Shown piece after piece: positions 26,773 through 36,068 of a stretch of DNA of 64,000 nucleotides. The DNA lies in assembly GCF_000830005.1 (NCBI RefSeq), contig NZ_CP010407.1, positions 1,517,001 to 1,581,000 on the forward strand, in the 5' to 3' direction. The DNA is from Streptomyces vietnamensis (lineage in GTDB: Bacteria; Actinomycetota; Actinomycetes; Streptomycetales; Streptomycetaceae). Below the pieces are notes generated by a model that worked only from the letters and a program-made list of their open reading frames with translations, had not been told where the DNA came from and searched no databases. How positions within the stretch are numbered: position 1 is the stretch's first letter; each line of letters starts with the position of its first letter. A program made the translations under genes and the position numbers.

Positions 26773-28008
26773 ATGGCGGCGGAGACCGTCACAAGCACCG
26801 ATCGCCTCCGGCGGGCGCGCTTCGCCGTCGCCGCCGTCTTCTGCGTGCACGGCTCGGTCACCGGGAGCTTCGCGACCCGGATCCCCTGGATCCAGGAGCA
26901 CGCGGGCGTCAGCGCCGGACAGCTCGGGCTCGCACTCGCCTTCCCCGCGCTCGGCGCCTCCCTCGCGATGCCGCTCGCCGGGGCCGTCTCGCACCGCTTC
27001 GGCGCCCGCACGGCGCTGCGCGGCCTGCTCGCCCTGTGGACCCTGTCGCTCACCCTGCCCTCGCTCGCCCCGAACGTCTGGGGGCTGTGCGGAGCGCTCC
27101 TCGTGTACGGGGCGACCGCGGGCATGTCCGACGTGGCGATGAACGCGCTGGGCGTCGAGACCGAGAACCGGCTCGGCCGGTCCATCATGTCGAGCCTGCA
27201 CGGCATGTGGAGCGCGGGCGCCCTGCTCGGCTCCGCCGCCGGCACGGTCGCCGCCCACCTCGGCGGCGACGCCCGGCTGCACCACCTGATCGCCGCCCTC
27301 GTGCTCACCGCGCTCGGCCTGGTCTTCTGCCAGGGCGTGCTCGACGTCCGCAGCACCCCGGAGGAGGAGGCGCCGCCGCGCTTCTCGCTGCCGCCGAGGT
27401 CCGCGCTGATCATCGGCGCCATCGGCTTCTGCGGGGTGTTCGCCGAGGGCGCCAGCCTCGACTGGTCGGCCGTCTACCTCCGCGACGAGCTGGGCAGCTC
27501 GGCGGGGCTCGCGGCCGCCTCCACGACCGCCTTCGCGCTGACGATGGCGGTGGCGCGGCTGGTCGGCGACCGGGTGGTGGACCGCTTCGGGGCGGTCCGT
27601 ACGGTACGGGTCGGGGGCGCCGTCGCCACCCTCGGCGGGGTCCTGGTCGTCCTCGCCCCGCACGCCGCCGTCGCGATGGCCGGATTCGGTCTGATCGGAC
27701 TCGGGATCGCGGTCGTCGCCCCGCTGGCCTTCGCCGCGGCCGGGCGCAGCGGTCCGAACCCGAGCCAGGCCATCGCGGGCGTCGCCACCATCACGTACAC
27801 CTCGGGTCTGATCGCCCCCTCGGCGATCGGCGGCATCGCCGACGCGACCTCCCTGGTCTTCTCCTTCGGCCTGGTCACCCTGCTCGTCCTGGGTCTGGTG
27901 CTCGGCGCGGGAGTGCTCAGGACCGGCGGCCGGGAGACGGCGTCGTCGACACCGGTGCCGGCGAAGAGCACGGGGCCGGTGGGCCAGGACGCCGGACCGG
28001 TGGGCTAG
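26773..28008 (+). CDS. MFS transporter
   Basis: 411 residues with twelve predicted membrane helices. N-terminal half motifs include AVFCVHGSVTGSFATRIPW and SHRFGARTALRG (the loop 2-3 motif). A central cytoplasmic loop (STPEEEAPPRF) separates the halves, and the second half contains ARLVGDRVVDRFG. The sequence pattern resembles the fucose-permease/YbjJ-like group of MFS proteins. The adjacent ROK regulator suggests a sugar-related substrate, but this is inference. Confidence 0.85.
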   Translation: MAAETVTSTDRLRRARFAVAAVFCVHGSVTGSFATRIPWIQEHAGVSAGQLGLALAFPALGASLAMPLAGAVSHRFGARTALRGLLALWTLSLTLPSLAPNVWGLCGALLVYGATAGMSDVAMNALGVETENRLGRSIMSSLHGMWSAGALLGSAAGTVAAHLGGDARLHHLIAALVLTALGLVFCQGVLDVRSTPEEEAPPRFSLPPRSALIIGAIGFCGVFAEGASLDWSAVYLRDELGSSAGLAAASTTAFALTMAVARLVGDRVVDRFGAVRTVRVGGAVATLGGVLVVLAPHAAVAMAGFGLIGLGIAVVAPLAFAAAGRSGPNPSQAIAGVATITYTSGLIAPSAIGGIADATSLVFSFGLVTLLVLGLVLGAGVLRTGGRETASSTPVPAKSTGPVGQDAGPVG

Positions 28009-28117
28009 GTCCCGGGACGAATCGTCGAAAACTCCACCCGGCGGCGGCGCCTACCATGATGGCTGATCTTTTGCGGTCCCGACGCGGCCGCCGGAACCGG
28101 AGAACGGGAGCGACCTC

Positions 28118-29512
28118 ATGAACCTCGGCGTGCGCTGGACCCTGCACGGCGACGGGAGAACACCCGCTCCGGGAGCCGTCGTCCGCCCGGACGAACGGCT
28201 CTCCTGGCCCCGTACGGTCGGCCTCGGCGCCCAGCACGTCGTCGCGATGTTCGGGGCGTCGTTCGTGGCCCCGGTCCTCATGGGTCTGGACCCGAACCTC
28301 GCGATCATGATGTCCGGTGTCGCCACCGCGATCTTCCTGCTGGCGACCCGCGGCACCGTCCCGTCCTACCTGGGCTGCTCGCTCTCCTTCGTCGGCGTCG
28401 CCGCCGCCATCCGGGCCTCCGGCGGCACCAGCGCCACCGTCACCGGTGCGGTGTTCGTCGTGGGCGGGGTGCTCTTCCTGGCCGGTCTCGCGGTCCGGAA
28501 GTTCGGCGCGCGGATCATCCACGCGGCGATGCCGCCGATCGTGACCGGCGCGGTCGTCATGCTGATCGGCTTCAACCTGGCGCCGGTCACCGCGTCGACG
28601 TACTGGCCGCAGGACCAGTGGACGGCCCTGCTCGTGATGCTGTTCACCGGTCTGGCCGTGGTCTGTCTGCGCGGCTTCTGGTCCCGGATCGCGATCTTCC
28701 TCGGCCTGGTCTTCGGCTACGGCATCTCCTGGGTCTTCGACCTCGTCTTCGGCAAGATCCACTCGATGTCCCCGGGCGGCCAGGTCACCGACCACTGGCG
28801 GCTCGACCTCTCCGGCGTCGCCAAGGCCGACTGGGTCGGCCTGCCGTCGCTCCACGGCCCGAGCTTCGAGTGGTCCGCGATCCTGGTCGCGCTGCCCGTG
28901 GTCATCGCCCTGGTCGCGGAGAACGCCGGACACGTCAAGGCCGTCGGCGAGATGACCGGCAAGACGCTCGACGACCAGCTCGGCACCGCGATCGCCGCCG
29001 ACGGCGTCGCGTCGATGCTCTCCACCGGTGTGGGCGGCCCGCCGAACACCACGTACTCCGAGAACATCGGCGTCATGGCCGCCACCCGGGTCTACTCGAC
29101 CGCCGCCTACTGGGCCGCCGCCGGCTTCGCGCTGCTCTTCGGCCTCTGCCCCAAGTTCGGCGCGGTCGTCGCCGCGATCCCCGGCGGCGTCCTCGGGGGC
29201 ATCACCGTGATCCTGTACGGCATGATCGGCCTGCTCGGCGCCCAGATCTGGGTCAACGCCAAGGTCGACCTGCGCAACCCGCTCAACCTGGTCCCGGCCG
29301 CCGCCGGCATCATCATCGGCGTCGGCGGCGTGAAGCTGACCTTCACCGACACCTTCGAGCTGGGCGGCATCGCGCTCGGCACGATCGTCGTCATCACCGG
29401 CTACCACGTGCTGCGGGCCTTCGCCCCGGCCCACCTCAAGACGCAGGAACCGCTCCTGGACGCCGGTACCAGCTCGTACGAGACGAACGCGGAAGACATG
29501 TCGAAGAACTGA
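28118..29512 (+). CDS. Uracil/xanthine permease (nucleobase:cation symporter-2)
   Basis: 464 residues, about 14 hydrophobic segments. Family marks: the early GAQHVVAMFGASFVAPVL, the substrate-site VAENAGHVKAVGEMTG, and NTTYSENIGVMAATR. This is the UraA type of proton-coupled nucleobase importer, most like uracil permeases. The ATG has an AACGGGAGCGACCTC leader with GGGAG spaced 7. The gene sits alone between the MFS transporter and a DUF5995 gene, far from the pyr operon at the other end of the window. Confidence 0.88.
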   Translation: MNLGVRWTLHGDGRTPAPGAVVRPDERLSWPRTVGLGAQHVVAMFGASFVAPVLMGLDPNLAIMMSGVATAIFLLATRGTVPSYLGCSLSFVGVAAAIRASGGTSATVTGAVFVVGGVLFLAGLAVRKFGARIIHAAMPPIVTGAVVMLIGFNLAPVTASTYWPQDQWTALLVMLFTGLAVVCLRGFWSRIAIFLGLVFGYGISWVFDLVFGKIHSMSPGGQVTDHWRLDLSGVAKADWVGLPSLHGPSFEWSAILVALPVVIALVAENAGHVKAVGEMTGKTLDDQLGTAIAADGVASMLSTGVGGPPNTTYSENIGVMAATRVYSTAAYWAAAGFALLFGLCPKFGAVVAAIPGGVLGGITVILYGMIGLLGAQIWVNAKVDLRNPLNLVPAAAGIIIGVGGVKLTFTDTFELGGIALGTIVVITGYHVLRAFAPAHLKTQEPLLDAGTSSYETNAEDMSKN

Positions 29513-29585
29513 GTGATTCGCCCGTTCTGGGGAAGCCGGGCCCGAGGAGCACCCTCCCGGGCCCGGCGGCTGGGAGCCTGCCCCC

Positions 29586-30293
29586 ATGGCGCAGACCCAG
29601 GGGACCGAAGAACGGATCGGCCAGTTCGTCGCGGTCGACCCCGTGGTGGACCGGATGCGGGCGCTCCGCGCGGCCTGGCATCCGGCCGACGGGGTCGCCG
29701 TGTTCAACCGGGTCTATCTGACGGTCACCGAGGAGATCGGCCACGCCATCGAGGCGGGCACCTTCGCCGACCGGCGGGCCGCCGCCACCCTCGACGTACG
29801 GTTCGCCGAGCGCTATCTCGCGGCGGTCGACGCCGCCGCCACCGGCCGTCCCGCCCCCGCCTGCTGGCGGCCCCTCTTCCACTACCGCCGCCATCCCGGC
29901 GTACGGCCGCTGCAGTTCGCGCTGGCCGGGATCAACGCCCACATCGGCCACGACCTGGCGCTCGCGGTGGTCGACGCCTGCCAGATCCTGGAGTGCGCGC
30001 CGGCCGACCTGGAGGACGAGTTCGACCGGGTCGGCGACATCCTCGTCCTCCTGGAGGAGCGCATCAGGGAGGAACTGATGCCGGGCCCGGACCTCCTGGA
30101 GGTCGCGGACCCGCTGACGCATCTGCTCGGCTGCTGGAGCCTGGACCGGGCCCGCGACGGGGCCTGGCTCGCCGCCCGCTCGCTGTGGCAGCTGCGGCGG
30201 CTGCCCGACCTGGCCGAGGAGTTCACCGAACGCCTCGACCGGTCGGTGGGCCTGGTGGGGCGGATGCTGCTCACCCCACTGGCACGCCCTTAG
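29586..30293 (+). CDS. DUF5995 family protein
   Basis: 235 residues, all-helical, with no signal peptide or membrane segment. Notable segments: FNRVYLTVTEEI, FAERYLAAVDA, GINAHIGHDLALAVV and the C-terminal WLAARSLWQLRRLPD. The NAHIGHDL motif resembles a metal or cofactor site and is the conserved core of this uncharacterised family. It ends 9 bases from the convergent lysine monooxygenase gene. Function unknown. Confidence 0.75.
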   Translation: MAQTQGTEERIGQFVAVDPVVDRMRALRAAWHPADGVAVFNRVYLTVTEEIGHAIEAGTFADRRAAATLDVRFAERYLAAVDAAATGRPAPACWRPLFHYRRHPGVRPLQFALAGINAHIGHDLALAVVDACQILECAPADLEDEFDRVGDILVLLEERIREELMPGPDLLEVADPLTHLLGCWSLDRARDGAWLAARSLWQLRRLPDLAEEFTERLDRSVGLVGRMLLTPLARP

Positions 30294-30302
30294 GAACCGG
30301 GA

Positions 30303-32000
30303 TCAGTCCTCCGGCAGCTCGACCGGGGCGATCTCGTCGTACACGTCGCCCGGACCCGGGTTGGTGCCGTCGGTCGCGCCGCCGAAGTGGTGCATGACGC
30401 CCCAGACCGCGTTGAGCGCCGTCTGCACCGCGCCCTCGGCCCAGCCGGCCGTCCAGGAGATGTCGTCGCCGGCGAGGAAGATGCCCCGCTTGTCCTCGGG
30501 CAGCCGGTCCTGCATGAAGTGCGTGAACAGGCGGCGCTGGTAGCGGTAGTGGCCCGGCAGGTTGGCCTTGAAGGCGCCCATGAAGTAGGGCTCGTTCTCC
30601 CAGGAGACCGTCACCGGGTTGCCGATGATGTGCTTCCGGATGTCGACCTTCGGGTAGATCTCGCCGAGCGACTTCAGCATGACCTCCATCCGCTCGTTCG
30701 CCGAGAGCGGCAGCCACTTCAGGCTGTCGTCGCACCAGGTGTACGAGAGGCAGATCGTGGCCGGCTTGTCCGGGCCCTCGTCCAGGAGGTAGGTGCCGCG
30801 GGTCATCCGGTCGGTCAGCGTCATCGACATGACGTCCCGGCCGGTCTCCTCGTCCTTGTCCAGCCAGAACGGCCGGTCGACGGGGACGAACAGCTTCGAG
30901 GACTCCATGTAGTGGGTGCGCTCGATCGCGGTCCAGTGGTCGATCGGGAAGAGCGAGTCGTCGCAGGCGATCTTGGACAGCAGCATCCAGGACTGGGCGG
31001 TGAAGATCGCCGCCCGGTACGTACGGATGTCGCCGGAGGCGTCGGTGACCGTGATCCGGTTGCCGGCGGTCCGGTTCAGCCGGGTCACGGCCGGCTTCGG
31101 GGCGCCCTCGTGCAGGGAGCTGAGCGAGGTGCCCTGCGCCCAGTGGACGATCTTCTCCGGCTCGCGCTCCCACAGGCGCAGCGGCAGCTGCTGCGAGCCG
31201 CCGACGATGCCGCGGTGGTGGTCGTCGGCCTCGGTGTAGACGACGCGGAGGATCTCCAGGATGGAGTTGGGGAAGTCGGTGTCCCAGCCGCCGGTGCCGA
31301 AGCCGACCTGGCCGAAGATCTCGCGGTGCCGGAAGGACTTGAAGGCCTCGGACTCGCAGAGGAAGCCGTAGAAGGTCTGGTTGTCGAGCTTCTCGACGAG
31401 CTTCGACCAGATCTCCCGGATGCGCGGGACGTCGCGCTCGCGCATGGCCTGGTTCATGTCGGAGAAGTCGGCGCCCTCGTCGAGACAGGCGTTCCACGCG
31501 TTCATCACGTCGCGGTAGACCTGCGGGAGGTCGTCGACGGTGGTGGCGTAGTGCGACTCGCCCTTGAGGTCGACGACGGTCGACGGGGTCGACTCGGCCA
31601 GCGGGTTCGGGAAGGGCTTGGTCTCCAGGCCGACGAGGTCGATGTAGTGCTGGAGCGCGGTCGAGGAGGGCGGGAAGCGCATGGCGCCCATCTCGGCGGT
31701 GAGGCCCTCGGTGCCGGTGCCCTCGAAGCCGACGGTGCGCAGTCGGCCGCCGATCTGGTCGGCCTCGTAGACGACGGGCTTGAGGCCCATCTTCATGAGC
31801 TCGTACGCGGCGATGATGCCGGAGAGCCCGCCGCCGATGACGGCGACCTCGGTGCCGTGCTCGGTGGCCGGTATCTGGCCGAGCCCGGCCGGGTGGGCCA
31901 GGAAGTCGTCGTAGGCGTACGGGAAGTCCGGACCGAACATGGTGATCGGCGGCTGGCCGTCGCTGTGGGGGACGGCGGTCGTGGGCACCGTGGACGTCAT
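30303..32000 (-). CDS. davB: L-lysine 2-monooxygenase-like flavoenzyme (DavB-like)
   Basis: 565 residues. The N-terminus (TMFGPDFPYAYDDFLAHPAG) precedes the FAD-binding VIGGGLSGIIAAYEL and the amine-oxidase GGRLRT. The C-terminal FAD motif GDDISWTAGWAEGAVQT is present, and the end FGGATDGTNPGPGDVYDEI is characteristic. These features and the length match lysine 2-monooxygenase of pseudomonads, which oxidatively decarboxylates an amino acid to its amide using O2. The neighbour on the same operon is a DavA-like amidase, so lysine to 5-aminovaleramide is the likely reaction. Tryptophan or phenylalanine 2-monooxygenase activity is the alternative. The ATG at 32000 is 59 bases after the amidase stop. 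Confidence 0.8.
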   Translation of the reverse strand: MTSTVPTTAVPHSDGQPPITMFGPDFPYAYDDFLAHPAGLGQIPATEHGTEVAVIGGGLSGIIAAYELMKMGLKPVVYEADQIGGRLRTVGFEGTGTEGLTAEMGAMRFPPSSTALQHYIDLVGLETKPFPNPLAESTPSTVVDLKGESHYATTVDDLPQVYRDVMNAWNACLDEGADFSDMNQAMRERDVPRIREIWSKLVEKLDNQTFYGFLCESEAFKSFRHREIFGQVGFGTGGWDTDFPNSILEILRVVYTEADDHHRGIVGGSQQLPLRLWEREPEKIVHWAQGTSLSSLHEGAPKPAVTRLNRTAGNRITVTDASGDIRTYRAAIFTAQSWMLLSKIACDDSLFPIDHWTAIERTHYMESSKLFVPVDRPFWLDKDEETGRDVMSMTLTDRMTRGTYLLDEGPDKPATICLSYTWCDDSLKWLPLSANERMEVMLKSLGEIYPKVDIRKHIIGNPVTVSWENEPYFMGAFKANLPGHYRYQRRLFTHFMQDRLPEDKRGIFLAGDDISWTAGWAEGAVQTALNAVWGVMHHFGGATDGTNPGPGDVYDEIAPVELPED

Positions 32001-32059
32001 GGGGTACGGACTCCTTGCACGGAAAAGAAAGAGATCAGGCGGGGAGGGGGAGGGCCGGT

Positions 32060-32866
32060 TCAGACGAGGGGGCCGTAGAGGTCCGGGCGCCGGTCGCGGA
32101 GGTAGGGGTTCTCCTGGCGGGAGGCCGCGAGGAAGGCCGGGTCGACGTCGCCGAGGACGAGCTCCTCGCCGCGTCCGGCGCGGGCCCGGGCGGTGCCGTC
32201 GGGGCCGGCCAGGGTGGAGAGGCCGACGAACTCGAAGGCGCCCTCGGGGCCGGTCCGGTTGGCGTACGCGATGTAGAGCTGGTTCTCGAAGGCGCGGACC
32301 GGGACCACGGACAGGGGCACGACCTCGGCGGGGTGCATGAGCGCGGTCGGTACGAGGAGGAGGTCCGTGCCGGCCAGGGCGTGCGCCCGGACGTTCTCGG
32401 GGAACTCGACGTCGTAGCAGATCATCATGCCGACGGTGAGGCCTTCGAGCTCCGTCTGGACGACGGCGCGGTCGCCGGGGGTGAACCACTTCAGCTCGAA
32501 GTCGCCGAAGAGGTGGGTCTTGCGGTACTGCGCGAGCGGGGCGCCGTCGGCGCCGATGAGCTGCGCGGAGTTGTACAGGACGCCGTGTCGCTCGGTGTCG
32601 CGCTCCGGGTAGCCGTAGCCGACGGCCAGGCCGTGGCGCACGGCGATCGCCGCGACGGCGCGCGAGGAGGGGCCGTCGGCCGGCTCGGCGAGGCGCGCGA
32701 TGTCGGCGCCGATGGCGTAGCCGGTGAGGAAGAGCTCGGGGGCGAGCAGCACGCTCGCGCCGGCGGCCGCGGCGCGGGCGGCGGCCTCGTCGAGGATCTT
32801 GAGGTTGGCGGCCACGTCACCGAGCTCACCGGAGCTCTGGAGCAGGGCGGTGCGCAGCGCGGGCAT
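32060..32866 (-). CDS. davA: Nitrilase-superfamily amidase, 5-aminovaleramidase-like (DavA-like)
   Basis: 268 residues with the complete nitrilase catalytic triad Glu44 (APELFLTGY), Lys116 (YRKTHLFG) and Cys150 (MICYDVEFPEN). Other family features (ADGPSSR, YGYPER, FTPGDR) resemble DavA of pseudomonads. It should hydrolyse the amide made by the downstream monooxygenase to 5-aminovalerate and ammonia. First gene of the pair; the upstream region 32951-33009 carries three TTGCG repeats shared with the permease promoter. Specificity is inferred from context. Confidence 0.82.
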   Translation of the reverse strand: MPALRTALLQSSGELGDVAANLKILDEAAARAAAAGASVLLAPELFLTGYAIGADIARLAEPADGPSSRAVAAIAVRHGLAVGYGYPERDTERHGVLYNSAQLIGADGAPLAQYRKTHLFGDFELKWFTPGDRAVVQTELEGLTVGMMICYDVEFPENVRAHALAGTDLLLVPTALMHPAEVVPLSVVPVRAFENQLYIAYANRTGPEGAFEFVGLSTLAGPDGTARARAGRGEELVLGDVDPAFLAASRQENPYLRDRRPDLYGPLV

Positions 32867-32950
32867 CGGCGATCCTCGGGGGTCGAAAGTTGAGGGGGAA
32901 GACGTCAAAAACGGTACGGTTTCGCGCTCTCCCGGGACAAGGCGGAGGCG

Positions 32951-33009
32951 TTGCGGACCGACCGTCGAACCGTTGCGCGATCGGCGGCCGGGGCGTCGAT
33001 TCGTTGCGT
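32951..33009 (-). promoter_or_regulatory. Three TTGCG repeats upstream of davA
   Basis: CGTTGCG occurs with TTGCG at 32951, 32973 and 33004, spaced 22 and 31 bases, starting 85 bases before the davA start. The permease-lrp promoter has the same triplet with spacing 21 and 30. Near-integral helical-turn spacing fits a multimeric Lrp-type regulator bound on one DNA face. Confidence 0.5.
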
Positions 33010-33140
33010 ACGGCTCCGACCGGGGTCGTACGTCTCCCCCGCCGCGCGGCGGAGACGAGGACCGTCCTGCGGCCCGACGCCCGGGCGGGACCTGCGCGGA
33101 AGAGTGGTGCTCGTCCGGAAGGCCTGCCGAAAGGGGCACC

Positions 33141-33698
33141 ATGAACCGCCGTACGAAGACCATCGCCGTCGCCGCTGCCGTACTGCTCACGCTGGGGGCC
33201 GGGGGTGTCGCCGTCGCCTCGGGGAACGACGCTCCCGTGCCGGCCGCCGCCACCGTCAGGGAGGCCGCCGCGCTGACCGGTACCGCCAAGCTGTACCGGC
33301 CGGCCGGGGACGACATCACGTTCAGCTTCGACGCGCACCTGGCGGCGAAGGACAACAAGGATCCCGAGGCGGCGACCGGCACCTTCCGGTTCAGCCACTA
33401 CAAGGGCGGGAAGGGCGGCTACGCGGTGGCGAAGGTCGACTGCCTCACCACGGGCGGCAAGGTGGCCGTGGTGACCGGCAAGGTGATCGAGACCGACGTG
33501 GACGCCTTCCGGAACAAGCGGGTCGGGGTCTCGGTGCACGACGACGGCAAGCACGACCGTCTGGGCTACAGCTGGGTCGGGCGCGACACGAACCTGGAGG
33601 TTCCGCCCTGCCTGAGCGCGGCGCCCTTCGAGCAGGTGCAGAAGGGCACCGGCGACTTCAAGGTGCTGCCCTGGCAGATCGACTACCCGACCGAGTAG
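33141..33698 (+). CDS. Secreted protein of unknown function
   Basis: 185 residues. Typical signal peptide MNRRTKTIAVAAAVLLTLGAG, cleaved near residue 27. The mature part (TAKLYRPAGDDITFSFDAH ... GTFRFSHYKGGKGG ... VGVSVHDDGKHDRLGYSW) is beta-rich with two cysteines (in VDCLTT and PPCLSA) that could form a disulphide. The ATG follows AAGGGG by 5 bases. I do not recognise a family. It is embedded between davA and lrp on the opposite strand. Confidence 0.75.
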   Translation: MNRRTKTIAVAAAVLLTLGAGGVAVASGNDAPVPAAATVREAAALTGTAKLYRPAGDDITFSFDAHLAAKDNKDPEAATGTFRFSHYKGGKGGYAVAKVDCLTTGGKVAVVTGKVIETDVDAFRNKRVGVSVHDDGKHDRLGYSWVGRDTNLEVPPCLSAAPFEQVQKGTGDFKVLPWQIDYPTE

Positions 33699-33710
33699 TC
33701 GCACACGACG

Positions 33711-33748
33711 GAGGGGCGGCGCGGGAACCACGGCCCGCACCGCCCCTC
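33711..33748. terminator. Bidirectional terminator between the secreted-protein and lrp genes
   Basis: Fifteen-base arms (33711-33725 and 33734-33748) pair with a single mismatch. They lie between two convergent genes and probably serve both. Confidence 0.65.
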
Positions 33749-33759
33749 TCTCCGCGTTC

Positions 33760-34215
33760 CTACGCCGGTGAGCCCGAGGAGAAGCGCCGCAGCAGCGGCG
33801 AGAGGACGAGGACGGACTTGGTCCGCTCCACGAAGGGCTCGCCCGCGATGCGTTCCAGGACGCGCTCGAAGTGGCGCATGTCCGAGGCGAAGACCTGGAC
33901 GACGGCGTCCGCGTCACCGGTGACGGTCGACGCGGACACCACCTCGGGATACCGCTCCAGACCTCGCCGGATGTCGTCCGGCGAGGTGTTGTGGCGGCAG
34001 TAGATCTCGACGAAGCCCTCGGTCTCCCAGCCGAGCGCCGCCGGGTCCACCCGTACGGTGAAGCCGGTGATGGCGCCCTCGGCCCGGAGCCGGTCCACGC
34101 GCCGCTTCACGGCGGGGGCGGAGAGTCCGACGAGCGAGCCGATGTCGGCGTAGCTGCGGCGGGCGTCTTCCGCGAGGGCGTGGACGATGCGTTCGTCGAG
34201 GTCGTTGAGTCGCAC
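33760..34215 (-). CDS. Lrp/AsnC-family transcriptional regulator
   Basis: 151 residues. An N-terminal HTH (~5-55, SYADIGSLVGLSAPAVKRRVDRL) is followed by the RAM ligand-binding domain (FTVRVDPAALGWETEGFVEIY ... VTGDADAVVQVFASD). Such proteins form octamers and respond to amino acids. It starts 10 bases after the amino-acid permease stop, so the two are one operon. The neighbouring lysine-degradation genes make lysine or a related amino acid the likely effector (inference). Confidence 0.9.
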   Translation of the reverse strand: MRLNDLDERIVHALAEDARRSYADIGSLVGLSAPAVKRRVDRLRAEGAITGFTVRVDPAALGWETEGFVEIYCRHNTSPDDIRRGLERYPEVVSASTVTGDADAVVQVFASDMRHFERVLERIAGEPFVERTKSVLVLSPLLRRFSSGSPA

Positions 34216-34225
34216 TACGGGTGGA

Positions 34226-35713
34226 TCACTTCTCTGCTGGAGCCTCTGCCAGGGCCGGAGCCGTGGCCAGTCGGGAGCGGCGCATGCCGTACAGGAAGTA
34301 GAACACGAGCCCGGCGGCCATCCAGCAACCGAAGACCACCCAGGTGATGACGTCGAGGCTCGCCATGTTGTAGATGCAGAAGACGAAGCCGAGGATCGGG
34401 AAGACCGGGCCGAGGGCGACCTTGAAGGTGCGCGGCATGTCCGGGCGGGTGCGGCGGAGCACGATGACCGCGACGTTGACCAGGGCGAAGGCGAAGAGGG
34501 TGCCGATGCTGGTGGCGTCGACGAGCTTGCCGAGCGGGATGACCGAGGCGAGCACGCCGCAGAAGAGCGACACGATGACCGTGTTGATGCGCGGGGTGCC
34601 GGTCTTGCCGCTGACCTTGCCGAAGACCTTCGGGACCAGGCCGTCGCGGGACATCGCGAAGAGGACGCGGGTCTGGCCGTAGAGCACGGTGAGGACGACG
34701 CTGGCGATGGAGATGACGGCGCCGGCGGCGAGCATCGTGCCCCAGAAGGTCTGCCCGGTGACGTCGTTCATGATCGCGGCCAGGGTGGCCTCGGAGCCCT
34801 CGAAGGCCTTCCAGTGCCAGGCGCCGACGGCGACGGCCGCGACGAGGACGTACAGCACGGTGACGATGAGCAGCGAGAGCATGATCGCCCGCGGCAGGTC
34901 GCGCTTGGGGTTCTTGGCCTCCTCGCCGGCCGTGGAGGCGGCGTCGAAGCCGATGTACGAGAAGAAGAGGGTGGCGCTCGCGGCGCCGACACCGGTCATG
35001 CCGAGCGGCATGAAGTCCTTGTAGTTGCCGGACTTGAAGCCCATGAAGCCGATCGCGCAGAAGATCACGAGGGTGACGATCTTCACCCCGACCATGATCG
35101 TGTTGACGACGGCGGACTCACGGGCGCCGCCGAGCAGGAACACCATGGCGAGCATCACGACGATCAGGCCGGGCAGGTTGATGACACCGCCCTCGCCGGG
35201 AGCCGAGGAGAGCACGTCGGGGATGGTGACGCCGATGGTCCCGTCGAGCAGCTCGTTGAGGTACTCGCCCCAGCCGACGGCCACGGCGGCGACGGAGACG
35301 CCGTACTCCAGGACCAGACACCAGCCGCAGACCCAGGCGACGAGTTCACCCATCGTTGCGTACGCGTACGAGTAGGAGGACCCGGCGACCGGTATGGAGC
35401 CGGCCAGCTCGGCGTACGAGAGGGCCGAGAACAGCGCCGTGAGGCCGGCGATGACGAAGGCGATCGTGACGGCGGGGCCGGCCTTCGGAACGGCGTCGCC
35501 GAGGACGACGAAGATGCCGGTGCCGAGCGTGGCGCCGATGCTGATCATGGTCAGCTGCCACATCGAGAGCGAGCGGCGGAGGCTGCCGCCCTCTCCCTGG
35601 CCACCCTCGTCGACCAGGCGTTCCACCGGCTTGCGCCGGACGAGAGCGCCGAGAGCGGAGGTCTTCGGGGCGGTCGTGTCGACGACCGGCGGGGCTGCGC
35701 CTTGATCCAGCAC
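34226..35713 (-). CDS. APC-superfamily amino acid permease
   Basis: 495 residues, about 12-13 membrane helices. The hallmark of helix 1 is MISIGATLGTGIFVVLG; SYAELAGSIPVAGSSYSYAY, FFSYIGFDAASTAGEEAKNP and FAMSRDGLVPKVFGK follow. The pattern is that of cationic-amino-acid-type transporters, fitting import of lysine for the adjacent DavA/DavB pair. It is the first gene of an operon with the Lrp-type regulator. Its promoter region carries three TTGCG repeats. Confidence 0.88.
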   Translation of the reverse strand: MLDQGAAPPVVDTTAPKTSALGALVRRKPVERLVDEGGQGEGGSLRRSLSMWQLTMISIGATLGTGIFVVLGDAVPKAGPAVTIAFVIAGLTALFSALSYAELAGSIPVAGSSYSYAYATMGELVAWVCGWCLVLEYGVSVAAVAVGWGEYLNELLDGTIGVTIPDVLSSAPGEGGVINLPGLIVVMLAMVFLLGGARESAVVNTIMVGVKIVTLVIFCAIGFMGFKSGNYKDFMPLGMTGVGAASATLFFSYIGFDAASTAGEEAKNPKRDLPRAIMLSLLIVTVLYVLVAAVAVGAWHWKAFEGSEATLAAIMNDVTGQTFWGTMLAAGAVISIASVVLTVLYGQTRVLFAMSRDGLVPKVFGKVSGKTGTPRINTVIVSLFCGVLASVIPLGKLVDATSIGTLFAFALVNVAVIVLRRTRPDMPRTFKVALGPVFPILGFVFCIYNMASLDVITWVVFGCWMAAGLVFYFLYGMRRSRLATAPALAEAPAEK

Positions 35714-35884
35714 TGCGGAGGCTCCTTATCGCTGCCTGTGGGGTACGGAGACGACCGCGGCGGTACGCGGGCATGCCTGAGCACACCCACAGGGGACGGG
35801 AACCGCCGAGCAGGCGGTCGACGCCACTCCTGGTACGAGGCATGAGCCTAAGGGGCAGAGCTTCGCAGTCGTAATGCAGGGTTG

Positions 35885-35941
35885 TTGCGCAGTGCCGGAT
35901 GATCATTGCGCGCTTCGGGCACAGACGGGCAAACATTGCGC
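35885..35941 (-). promoter_or_regulatory. Three TTGCG(C) repeats upstream of the permease-lrp operon
   Basis: TTGCGC occurs at 35885, 35906 and 35936 (spacing 21 and 30), starting 172 bases upstream of the permease. The arrangement is matched upstream of davA, so one regulator, probably the Lrp protein encoded in this operon, may act at both. The rest of the 35714-36068 gap shows no further gene. Confidence 0.5.
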
Positions 35942-36068
35942 GCCCCCGCATGAATCGACACATCGGGGTGTGAACCGGCACGCGCACGCGTATGGACTCC
36001 TCATGGGGAATGACGCACGCTGCGAGCCCCTGACGACCGCCTTCGGCGGCCCACGATCGGAGGCCCCG

